64,000 nt of DNA from Chlorophyllum brunneum (taxonomy: Eukaryota; Basidiomycota; Agaricomycetes; Agaricales; Agaricaceae). Positions 47,934-57,268 of the stretch are shown here, one piece after another. Numbering within the stretch: the first letter of the stretch is position 1; each line of letters starts with the position of its first letter. The notes beneath the pieces are model-generated. The model was not told the DNA's origin, did no database searches, and saw nothing but the letters and a program-made list of their open reading frames with translations. The stretch lies in contig OY756141.1 of assembly GCA_963576785.1 (NCBI GenBank), positions 806,001 to 870,000 of the forward strand. Reading direction: 5' to 3'. The position numbers were made by a program, and so were the translations under genes.

Positions 47934-48789
47934 TTAACAAGGAGGAGGATGTGCGATGACGCTAGAAGCTGTCTTAAACAGTGCAATCTCCGCATTCCTA
48001 CGGTTAACCAATCCTTGCAAGACTTGGCCACCAGCAAACACCCACTTGGGCAACTCTTGAGCCGCAACGGTGTCCGGATTCTCGCCATTATTCAACCTCG
48101 CGATCAACGTGGAGCTCCCAGCGGCACCACAACCCTCATTGAACGCCCAACTAACCAATGCACCATACTGATTAGCATTCAATCGAACAGAGTTAGAGAT
48201 GTCCTTTGTGATGCAGTTCTCGTATGTGCGAAGGTCGCTGTTGAGAAGAGTCGAAGCCTCTCCTGTAGTCAAGGGGAAGGAGAATGGAACTTCGGAACAA
48301 CCAGAAGTCTGGCAAAGGTGACCGTAGCCGACTGTTGGGAGACCGACGGGGTCTGGAGATGGACTGGCAACAAAGCCTTCGAATTTCTTGATGAGGGAAA
48401 TGGTAGCAGCATTGACTGCTGGAGCTGCGCAACTGCTTCCTGGCAAGCAACACTTGAAGTTGGTGGGTCCAGGACAGAGACCTGTGTGAAGGGAGTATAT
48501 ATGTCAATAGCCGGTCCCCTGAGGATCGATTGAACCTACCCGCAAGTGTGTTTCCAGAAGCGCAAGAGCTAGTGAATCGGCAGGTTCCGCCGCTTCCACA
48601 GGATTTGGTGCAGCATTGGATGTCGGTAGGATCACTAGGACAGAAGCCAGGGTGCGATTTGCCTCCGGAAGCAGAACAGCTACCGGTCGAGATACAGATG
48701 CCTGGTACACCACTCGCGGTGCAGGCTCCGTCAACAGCACCCAATACAGAGGGGATTGCGAGGAGCAGGAAGGTGAGATAACCTATCAT
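47934..48789 (-). CDS. Secreted GH24 (T4-type) lysozyme, copy 2
   Basis: Paralogue of the gene at 45974-46831 with the same two-exon plan (48789-48540 and 48481-47934) and the same length, 265 residues. The start at 48789 (MIGYLTFLLLAIPSVLGAV) is preferred over an upstream in-frame Met at 48804, because it matches copy 1 and gives a cleaner signal peptide. The two-unit Cys-rich domain and the E-8-D-5-T catalytic triad are intact. Differences from copy 1 are scattered and mostly conservative. They are denser in the signal peptide, N-terminal domain and upstream region than in the catalytic part, as expected if both enzymes are still under selection. Confidence 0.93.
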
Positions 48790-49640
48790 TGAAGTGATAT
48801 ACAACTGTCTGGTGCGTCGTGCTCATTCGAAGGCCATAGGTGAGTATGTTTTATACTCCAGAGATATATTATTTTGTTCACGAGGTTGCCTTTGTCTGCT
48901 GCGGTCCTGAGAAATTTATTCCACCATGTGCGTCGAAAACAATGACAGAGCGCAGCTTTTAATAAGCGGGTAGCATGCGGCAGTCGGATTTTATTGCCAG
49001 AAGAATGGTGGTGTATTATACGTCGTCCAGCACACGGGTCAGAAGTCCTCTCGCCCATTTATTCGATCGCTGATCGTTGCAAACTTCCAAGGGCTCGGCA
49101 TACAGAAATAGACACGCCAACCAACCATGGGTATGAGCCAACCTAAATCGCAGGACGAGCATCTTGAGACCATTCCAATGCAGTCAATCTCGGTGGGACG
49201 AAGTAGCATCAGCCTTCGGAGTTTAGTGTGGCAGATGCTGGCCGTCAGATAGCAACACGAGCAGGTATCTAGAAAGAAAGAGGTGCATATGAGCCATGTG
49301 CAATAGCGAATAAGAGAAAAAAATACTCACACATACAGTAGCGCCTCTTATCATGTTATGATTGCACGGCCCGGCTCCAGGTGCGCGCCACTGGCCTAGT
49401 TGGCATCGAAGACTATCGTCCCAATGTTGTGCTACTATTATTAGCCTCCTGGCTGCCATATGGGAACGTTTACCTATGGGCAACCCAATACAAATACCTG
49501 GTGTACTCCTGAACGATCTACTATTACAAAATACGCTAGATAGTAACATAAAAACGAGATACACATGCCACACCGTACACATGCGACAATCTTACGCGAA
49601 AGAAAACCAGCAGCTAGACGACTATCAACACAGATCGGCG
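48790..49640. other. Upstream region of lysozyme 2 and 3' flank of NEDD1-like gene
   Basis: The first 500 bases belong to duplication unit B. The remainder is the unduplicated 3' flank of the gene ending at 49641. No further gene is supported. Confidence 0.5.
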
Positions 49641-52043
49641 TCAATATCCCCTTCTCAGCCTATCGTTCTCATCCCTTAGCCTCAGGTTTTCTTCTCTCAG
49701 ATCATTCAGGTCTCCAACGTATTCCTCCATCAATGTTCTCAACTCCTGCTTCCACCCTCTTCCCATCCTTACCAAATCCAAATGTAAGCCCATCATCTCG
49801 GCCTTGGTCTCCTTTTGGAAATCAAACATCACGTCCTTCACGATTGTCTTCAACAGCTCGTGTGCACTCCCAGCTGTCGGCGTTCCTTGCATATGTGTGG
49901 GATGTCTTGGACGAAGTGGTGATGCGTCCCATGATTGACTATGTCCGTGACTCTGAGCTTGAGAAGAAGAATTAGTAGGCAATGGTCGGCGAGGGGAAAT
50001 CTGCATTGAAAGGCTCCTCTCGCGTTCGCATTCTTCGTTCTCGTGGGATTGGGAACCACCGAGTTCATCATTGCGGCAAGGTTGTTCATCCGGCTCATTC
50101 CCGTTATCCTTGAATCCGACTGATTTGACTCGACTTTTACCCTTCGCGCCGTGGTTCCTTCCCCGTCCAGCCTTGATCCATTCCTTCACTTCAGGCGTCC
50201 CGAGTCCAAGTACTGCCATACCCTTCTTCTTTTGTGACAAGGCAGGAGTAAGTGGATCTGTCCTTATATCAGGTAAATCGGGTGAAGGGGTTCGACTCCC
50301 TTCAGCAGGTTTGGAAACGGGAGAACGAAGGTTCGCAAGGAATTCGGTTGGAACAGCGGGAACGGGTGGTGGTGGTGAGGTCGACGGGGGTTGTTTTTGA
50401 CGTGACACGGCAGACGAACTGGAATTACCGGAGATGGTGCGAGTGGAACGTTGCGAAGGCAATACAGGTACGGAACCTGAAGGGATCATAGTGCGAGAGC
50501 GGATGCGGGCACGAGCGATGGAGGCTGAGGATATTGCTTCGCCGGTGGCGGATTGTGGTTGTGTGATAGCGGACGGTTCAACATTTTCCGTAGCCGCGGA
50601 CGATCTCCGCGTCCTAACAGAAGCAGACGAGCTTGTCCGACGCATTGTTTGTGTAGTCGATGACGCTTTTGCTGAAGAACTCCTGGGCTTTGGGTTCGGT
50701 GATGCTGACAATGCGGGGGTCAGTTTTTTGACCCGGACAGTAGCCGACTTGGCAATGTCTTTAGTATCGAGGCTTGTACTGTTTCCGTGTGGATCTCTGG
50801 CAGGTGAAAGCACCTTTTTGTTGCTCGCCATCTTTGATAAAGGAGTCTGTTTTGGTGTTCCGTTTTTCAATGGTACTTTACGGACGGGAGTCGCGGTGGC
50901 AGCACCAGGACGAGTAGCTCGTGCACGTAAAGGCGAGGGTGTGGACTTGGAAACTGGGACGCCAGCTGTTTTCTTGGCGAGCGAAATGGGTGTTCCTTTC
51001 GCTTTAAAGTCGTCGGGCGAGCTCTTGAGTTTCTTCTAGGGTGTATATTAGACCTTTGGAAGATAGAAATACACATATACTCCGACCTGGACCGCCAAAG
51101 TATCAATGGGGTTGCCAACCTTGCTCACGATGATTGATTTGGGTGCTTTATCCAAAGCACGTAGGTCTTGGATTAGCAGTTTACCGTCCCCGGTCCCGAG
51201 ATAGATTGATGCACCCTCTGGCGAGAATTCGATTGTCGTCAGCGGGACCTTCAAGTCCACCATCCGGAAAAGCCTGGCCAAAGAAAATTGACATTGAAAA
51301 ACGCCCCAGCAGGTATAAGCAGATACACACCCTTTATCCTTGTCCAAATCAACCAGACCAACGACACCGTTCGTCATGGCAACTGCGACCAGCGTCTTGC
51401 TGAAAGGACTGCAAGCTAGAGCTGAAATACATTCTCCTGCTTCGTTCATCGGAATAACCTTCAGAGGCGCAGAAGGACGAGTAGTGTCATAGACAAACAA
51501 CCGATCCAAGAAGCCAACCAAAAGCCGAGTGCGTATATGGGGGTGAAATTTACACATGGCGATAGATAATTTGGAGGGCAAGCCTCGCAGGGTGATTTGC
51601 GAGCCAGTCGTGAGGTTGTGAACGTAGATTGCATTAGAAAGTCCACATGCAAGAAGAGTAGAGTCGTTGGAGAGTGAGATAGTAAGAATGTCTTGATTGA
51701 ATGGGCCGAGTGATTGTACGATTTTTGATGTTGGGCCGTTACACTCCAGGATATGGATCTCGGCCCCTGCGCCCAGAAGCACTGAAGTTGTATTCTTTGT
51801 TGCTATACATCGTATAGGTTTCCTGTTGTCGAGGATATGCAGGACTTTGAGTTGATTGGATGAAGGATCGTAGCGAGAAATTGACTGGGCCGAAGAAAGA
51901 TAAAGAGCCGAGTTATCCGTTGCCCATGTGCTGTCTTGGTACTCATCCGGAGGAATAAGGCACGGGGACAAACATGAAGGCAAGGATTTGAGAACAGCCG
52001 AGTCTGCGACTGCGAGAACGTCTGCTGCAATGACAGAGAGCAT
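49641..52043 (-). CDS. NEDD1/GCP-WD-like gamma-tubulin complex recruiter
   Basis: NEDD1 proteins bring gamma-tubulin ring complexes to spindles and microtubule-organising centres. Three exons (52043-51331, 51273-51087, 51035-49641) sum to 2295 nt, 764 residues. The first ~300 residues form a degenerate WD40 propeller (for example TILLACGLSNAIYVHNL-like and IYLGTGDGKLLIQDLR repeats). A long Ser/Thr/Pro/Lys-rich linker follows. The last ~75 residues are helical and coiled-coil-like: AHELLKTIVKDVMFDFQKE, then MGLHLDLVRMGRGWKQEL and LREENLRLRDENDRLRR. This matches the plan and the end pattern of the NEDD1 gamma-tubulin-binding helix. Assignment rests on architecture plus the C-terminus. The propeller alone would be ambiguous. 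Confidence 0.75.
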
Positions 52044-52150
52044 CGTTCAGCCATATCAACCCTCCCCCAAAACATATTATCAATCGCGTAAACATGTACA
52101 TACACCGTAGACGCTCTACCCACGTGACGCACAGAATGCGATACGACATT

Positions 52151-54673
52151 TCATTCATGTTTAGCACTTCTCGCTCCCAGTCCTCCCTCAGCACCCGACA
52201 CACTGCTATCATCTTCGACATCGCACTCCGCAGCACTTGAAGTTACCGATTCCCCGTCACTTCCTTCCTCATACACATTTTTCAGACAACCGTCATGTCT
52301 TGTCAAGCCATACCCCTCGAGTACATTCCAGTACCGAGAAACCACTTCTTCCGAAGGCTCCTTGTCACCGTTCAATAACCAGACGACGACACCATAACGG
52401 TACCCTATATCCCAAACAACCGCAGTCTTGGCGCCACGGCCAATGAAGAAATATTCACTGGTCCCAAATGCGGGCACATGCCTATACTAAGAGCGCTTCA
52501 GAACGGGAAAACTACGTATTGGTCAATCAGCCTACCCGGTGAAGAGGAAACGTAGTTTGTTTTGGCAGACTCGAACCAATCACGACCCCCAGATATTTGA
52601 GAAGCTGGTAATCATGCTTTTCCAGTGGCTCCGTACGCAGAAAGTGGTCCGATGGGTTCTAGCAACGAAATATTAGTGCCAGATGAGAAAATGCAGAAAG
52701 AAAAATTGCCTGTTCGTAAACCCAATTCACAAAATTAAAAAAGTCCCATGTAGAAGGACGAACATATCTGAAATCAAAGTCGTAGATCTGAGAGAGAAGT
52801 TCCTGACTGTGGCTACTTGGAGATAAGCTGGTGAAGGCATCCCAACAATTAGTTGCGCTTGTTTTCGCGATTTCTGTGGAGAGGTCCTGTTCGTTGTCTG
52901 GTGAGGTCCATTTCAAACCGGGTAGGCACCCGTGCCCGTGATCCTGATGTGGGACCTGGTCTCCGCTGCGGTGTAACGCTAGGGGTTCATGAGATCCTGC
53001 CCCGATCGAATCCTCGCCTCAATACGCTTACCTTCGTGGGTATGAAATAGCGTGCAATCAGTTTGGTGCCAGGAGAGGTACGATTTGGCAATGTCAATTA
53101 GTACGCTCTGCCTATCGATGAAAAATCTCCCAGAGCGAGCGGAATCTAGGAGAAAATCTCCAAAAGACGCGTGATAGAAGCGCACGGGAAAATTTACGGC
53201 ATCTCTCGGGATAGGGACCTCAATAACTGAGTAAACTTTGCGCAGGGCGGTATAAAACGTGTGTTGGTCAAGGCAAAGAAAGTTACAGAGGGCCTGAGCA
53301 GACTTTGGGGAGGGCGTTGCAGAAGTGTTGGGTAAAAAGATGAGGTAAGACAAAATTCGCTGGGTGGTTGGAAAGACCGTGCTTGGCACGTCAGTAAGAA
53401 TCTGCATATAGAGGAGGTCAAGAGTGGCCAGTGGATTGATCGTGCCGATCCCTTGTGTACGCCTGAAGAACCCCATAAGAGTATTGAAGCGATCCACCGG
53501 GTTGGCATATGTCGAGTCACCGACGTATTTTAGAGCTGTGGATGCCAAGACGAAAAGACCAGAAACGATATGTAAGAGTTCGAGGAATTCATCCTCAGGA
53601 GGCCACGACGCGGGCATTGTAGTCCAATACTTGTCCTTGACCACCGCAAACCCGTCTCGTAGATACCGCTCGACATCGTCTCGGCACTCTGCGTCTATGG
53701 GAAGTTCTTCGCGCCCACAATCAGTAATCCTCGAGAATGCATACTCAAGGTGCGCTTCTGGCCGGCTGCAGATCAGCCAGAGGAGAGGGAAATCCGTTTT
53801 CAGTCTAAGAACTTCAGCGATCAGTTCAATGATCTCGCACTGGGCATCTTCTCCGTCACACTCGTCAAATCCATCGAGGATAATGACAAACGGTTCCCGG
53901 GCGTGCTGCCGCTGCAGAAGGAACAAGGGCTCAACGATGAGTTTTCTGAACTGCACCGGTAGCGCCTTCTTTAGCAGTCGAGGGTCACTGACAAGTTCGG
54001 TGGCCAGAAGCGATCTATAATCGGGCCAGCAGGCGGCAAGTTGGTATGCGAGAGTGGGAATGACTGTTTCGGGTTTATTTCGATTGTTCAGCCTCGAGAA
54101 GAAGTACGAGGCACCAAGTAGGCCCTGTCCGGCACAGTGTTCCGCGAATGTTTGGGCGACAGCAGATTTCCCAGTGCCAGCGGGACCATGGAGCCAAATC
54201 ATCTTCCATAGCCGCTCGTGATTGACCAGCCAACGTTCCAACTTTTGACAGATGTGTGCACGGGTTCCCGGGTGGCATTTAGGGGGTGGATGCCGTGCAC
54301 TAGAGTCCATAGTGGCATCCAACGTAGCGTACGATTCCAGGAGTTCGAGCACTGGCCAAAGCAACTCCTAAGTCCTTATCCAACGTGGAGTCATGAAGGA
54401 ATTGTACCTGTCTTGCCTGAGGTGTTTTCGATGAATTTTACGTTGTTGAGGACGAAGTTGTGTGCATTATTAAAGGGGCCGAATGGCTGCTGAGGGTCTA
54501 GGAATGCTTATCAGTACGACTATGTCGAGATAATGGAATTGACTCTGTTCACTGTGCTCCGTTGGCTGCTTGTCCCCATTAATGTCTGACTGCTGATTTT
54601 GTTTATCTGGGCGAATTTTTTGACGACGCCTGAGACGATTGACAAGGGTATCGATGTATGAGTCGAGAGGCAT
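52151..54673 (-). CDS. NACHT-domain NLR-like protein, apparently intact
   Basis: Fungal NACHT proteins are signalling NTPases linked to non-self recognition. The main exon (54367-53032) has the linker CHPGTRAHI, Walker A GPAGTGKSAVAQ, FFSRL...TVIPTLAYQLA, Walker B FVIILDGFDECDG, LLWLICSRPEAHL and FYHASFGDFLLD. The apparent stop after DLMNP is inside a 53 nt intron (52979-53031). Removing it continues in frame to KWTSPDNEQDL and CWDAFTSLS. A further intron at 52659-52709 has a GC donor, and another spans 52487-52535. The C-terminal exon ends at 52151. No WD, ankyrin or TPR repeats follow. The N-terminal exons (start MPLDSYIDTLVNRLRRR at 54673) are my best splice path and are less certain. It ends 107 bp before the NEDD1-like start. 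Confidence 0.72.
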
Positions 54674-55360
54674 AATCGAGGGAACACCATAAACTAGCTT
54701 TGGAATGTCACGATCCTATATGTCACGGCTGGAAAGCAGGACTTGAGAGCGCTTGAACACTACAGCCCCATATTCGAGCATTACCGTTTGATTATTTTTG
54801 TTCCAAGCTCGAACATAAGGCACTTTCCGCTGATTGTCTCGGAACCAACTAACCCATGATCACTTAATATCGTGTCGTGCTTAATAGACATTCAGAAAAG
54901 ATACACATTCACACTTGGACAGGCGCCACCTTTCGCATTCAAGTCAGATGAGAAAAAAAACATCAATGACCATTGACGATAGACAGGGTGGTCGAATAGA
55001 CACACGTCTAAGTGTTAACGGGGCTTTACCCGCAAAAGACACAGAATTCTGGGGACTCAAAACCCCGCCCCGACTTCATTTGTGTATGCATAAAGCAGTA
55101 ACTCTTTGCCATCCTCGATCAACTCCAACGCGACAGGCCCATCTTGGCGGCGGACAAAAGGCCACTCGAGTTTACTTGATAGACCATTGAAATATTTAGG
55201 CTCTATCTTCCAGTGATATATTATGACCCATCACTTCTAGCTGATCTTCCATCAGAGAACGGTGTTTAGGTCTCAGTGTACCAATCAGGAAAATGGGAAG
55301 TATAGTGGGAAATAAAGATGACAGAGATGGGAAGTAGACGATAGCCTAGATCTCTGAGCT
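54674..55360. other. Intergenic region
   Basis: No gene found. It should include the NACHT gene promoter and the 3' flank of the zinc-knuckle gene. Confidence 0.45.
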
Positions 55361-56347
55361 TCACTCGGAATCTGATATTTCCATGTCTTCATCCTCTTCT
55401 ATTATCACGATGGCGGTTTCTTCGGGGTTTAAGGGGGTAGGGGGTGATAGTGTCGGGGGATTAGAGGGTAGCGGAGGTGGAGAGATGGGAGGGGGTGGTG
55501 GTAATGGTGGTGGCGGCCCTTCTGGGGGTGGGGGTGGTAGACCATACAGTTGGGCAAAGTAATCATCTTCCCCATCGAAAACAGCGTTCCACTCGACAGA
55601 CGATGAAGGCGGAGTTTCTTGTCGGGTATAAGGGAATAAAAGCTCTGACGAAAAATAAGTTGAAGGGTATGTCGCCCAGCGGGTCGTAGATAATGATTCT
55701 ACGCTTTCGAAGTTTTCATGATGGACATCCAATGTTCTGTCCGTGGTCAGAGTATTTTCCGAAACGACATCCTCGACTTCATTGGAATCGCCGAAGATAT
55801 AGAATGGCTTATCTGAATAATCGTAGCCTCTGTCTATATGTTCATCCCATAACCTGACGCGTACTTTCTCCCTGGGGTTGAGAACGCTAATCCAACCTGG
55901 AGGATAGCCCCAAGTCGCAATGTTCCTGAGCCAGTCACCATCACCAGCCCCGATGGCTTCACGCAACAAAGGGCTTTTGATCTGTCCAGGCTGGAAGATC
56001 TCAAGCCACTCCAGCCTCTGTTGCCGCCAACCCTCGGCGAGATAAATTCGAGGATGATCTACGACTCCACGCAGATCCTTGTAGAAATTATAGTATTGGC
56101 GGGACAATGATATCAAATCTTTATCCCGTCGGAAAGGACACGTGGGCACGGAATGGTCCGGTAAGCCACAGTTGAAGCATAGATTTAACGATTCTGGTTC
56201 CTCCTTTTTTCCATCTGGTTCCTCTTCACCAAAGACTGTGTCGGTATGGCGTTGGTATAAACCGCAAATATACGATTCGTACTCTGCGTTGACAACGCCT
56301 GAGTTATCGACAAAGAAGAGATGGTCGTTGGGTGTGGGGCTCGTCAT
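55361..56347 (-). CDS. Zinc-knuckle plus PSP-domain protein, ZCCHC8-like
   Basis: ZCCHC8 is the scaffold of the nuclear exosome targeting complex and also contacts spliceosome components. The single-exon frame gives 328 residues from the ATG at 56347, which has a strong context (CCACCATGA). A CCHC knuckle (CFNCGLPDHSVPTC) is followed by ISLSRQYYNFYKD and then the PSP domain: RIYLAEGWRQQRLEW, PLLREAIG, LRNIATWGYPPGW. The C-terminus has Pro runs and ends in a very acidic tail (EEDEDMEISDSE). The frame is open upstream to 56596, but that part is the coding sequence of the glutaredoxin-like gene read in another frame. The ATG overlaps that gene's TGA. Confidence 0.85.
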   Translation of the reverse strand: MTSPTPNDHLFFVDNSGVVNAEYESYICGLYQRHTDTVFGEEEPDGKKEEPESLNLCFNCGLPDHSVPTCPFRRDKDLISLSRQYYNFYKDLRGVVDHPRIYLAEGWRQQRLEWLEIFQPGQIKSPLLREAIGAGDGDWLRNIATWGYPPGWISVLNPREKVRVRLWDEHIDRGYDYSDKPFYIFGDSNEVEDVVSENTLTTDRTLDVHHENFESVESLSTTRWATYPSTYFSSELLFPYTRQETPPSSSVEWNAVFDGEDDYFAQLYGLPPPPPEGPPPPLPPPPPISPPPLPSNPPTLSPPTPLNPEETAIVIIEEDEDMEISDSE

Positions 56348-56766
56348 GGTGGCGTATTGGTGCCCTCTGTCGGCGGCTCCTGTGGCTGATGTTGATCCCA
56401 TTTCTCGAGTGCTTGAGTCACAATCTGAGCGTCCCAGCGGCCTTTGGCAATTTCCTTGCCCTCGAGGTGAAGCGCAGGGATCCAATACACATATTTCTTT
56501 TTCCACTGCTTCTGACCTTCGTCCTGGATGTTGATGGTCTCTAAGTGGAAAGGCCGCTATGGAGAGAAAGCTCGTCAAGGAGCTGTTGAGGCACATGGGA
56601 GGTGTTGGCTCACTTGTTGCCTGACTTTGGCAAGCTCAGCCTTTGCAACCTGGGTAGTTATGAGCAAGTGCTGCTGGTGCGGAACGGAATGCCTTACGTC
56701 ACAGAGAGAGCAATTGGGCCCAGAGAACAGAGTCAGACGAGGAATACGAGCAAAACGCGCGGCCAT
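56344..56766 (-). CDS. Glutaredoxin-like protein (DUF836/Glrx-like)
   Basis: Three exons (56766-56698, 56649-56614, 56556-56344) sum to 318 nt, 105 residues, the usual size for this thioredoxin-fold family. The start MAARFARIPRLTLFSGPNCSL gives the beta-strand and then the redox CxxC (CSLC). It continues into DVAKAELAKVRQQ, the strand HLETINIQDEG, the VYWIPALHLEGKEIAKG block (cis-Pro position, then the last strand) and a final helix. Homologues include the yeast YDR286C and human C5orf63 type; their substrates are poorly known. The N-terminus is basic, so mitochondrial targeting is possible. The TGA stop at 56346-56344 overlaps the next gene's ATG by the sequence ATGA. Confidence 0.87.
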
Positions 56767-57268
56767 GTTGTCGTGGACTTGGGCGATTGTCAGCTCCAGT
56801 CAGATCAGCATCCACGTGATCGGACGCGTAGATCAGATACGCGTCAAAAGGGCAGAGTGGATTGGTTCGCTTACGGTTTCTATAGAGATGGCACTCCTGG
56901 TTCTGTTCTCTGTCTAACTGGTTAACTCAGATCAGGGTCAACTCTCGGTGTCTTTTGATAATTGACAAATCAACTTGTTGAAAAGCTCTGACACAAGACA
57001 GACTCCTCGCTAGAGGTCTTCCGCTATCTCCCCGTCTCGAAACCCCCGCCTGAAACGCTGGAACTGGGAGCTGTCTATCAATGGATGGCGGCGTCAAACG
57101 ACAATCATTGTTCAATCTATTACAACACGTGATACCTCTCACGAGCTTTCGGTTCAGCTGGCCAGGGCTGGAAAAGAGTGTGTTCCTTGTCTCCTCACTC
57201 TCTTGATTCTAACGCCTATTTGCGTCTGTTCAAGGTCCATGCCCTGCAATGACCTTGCCAGAACCCGC
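56767..57268. promoter_or_regulatory. Divergent intergenic region between glutaredoxin-like and CCCH-AAA+ genes
   Basis: 502 bp between outward-facing starts. It probably serves both. It is the only evident promoter upstream of the overlapping glutaredoxin/zinc-knuckle pair. Confidence 0.45.

Larger units (their letters stand above)
47316..49296. repeat. Tandem segmental duplication, unit B
   Basis: A direct tandem copy of unit A with the junction at about 47310-47320. It retains an intact lysozyme and its upstream region. The membrane-protein part is reduced to a truncated, internally deleted tail. Confidence 0.85.

Noticed and set aside
55361..56596. The full 411-codon frame of the zinc-knuckle gene starting at 56596
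   Set aside because: The first 83 codons are the glutaredoxin-like exon 3 read in another frame. Family homology begins at the ATG at 56347.
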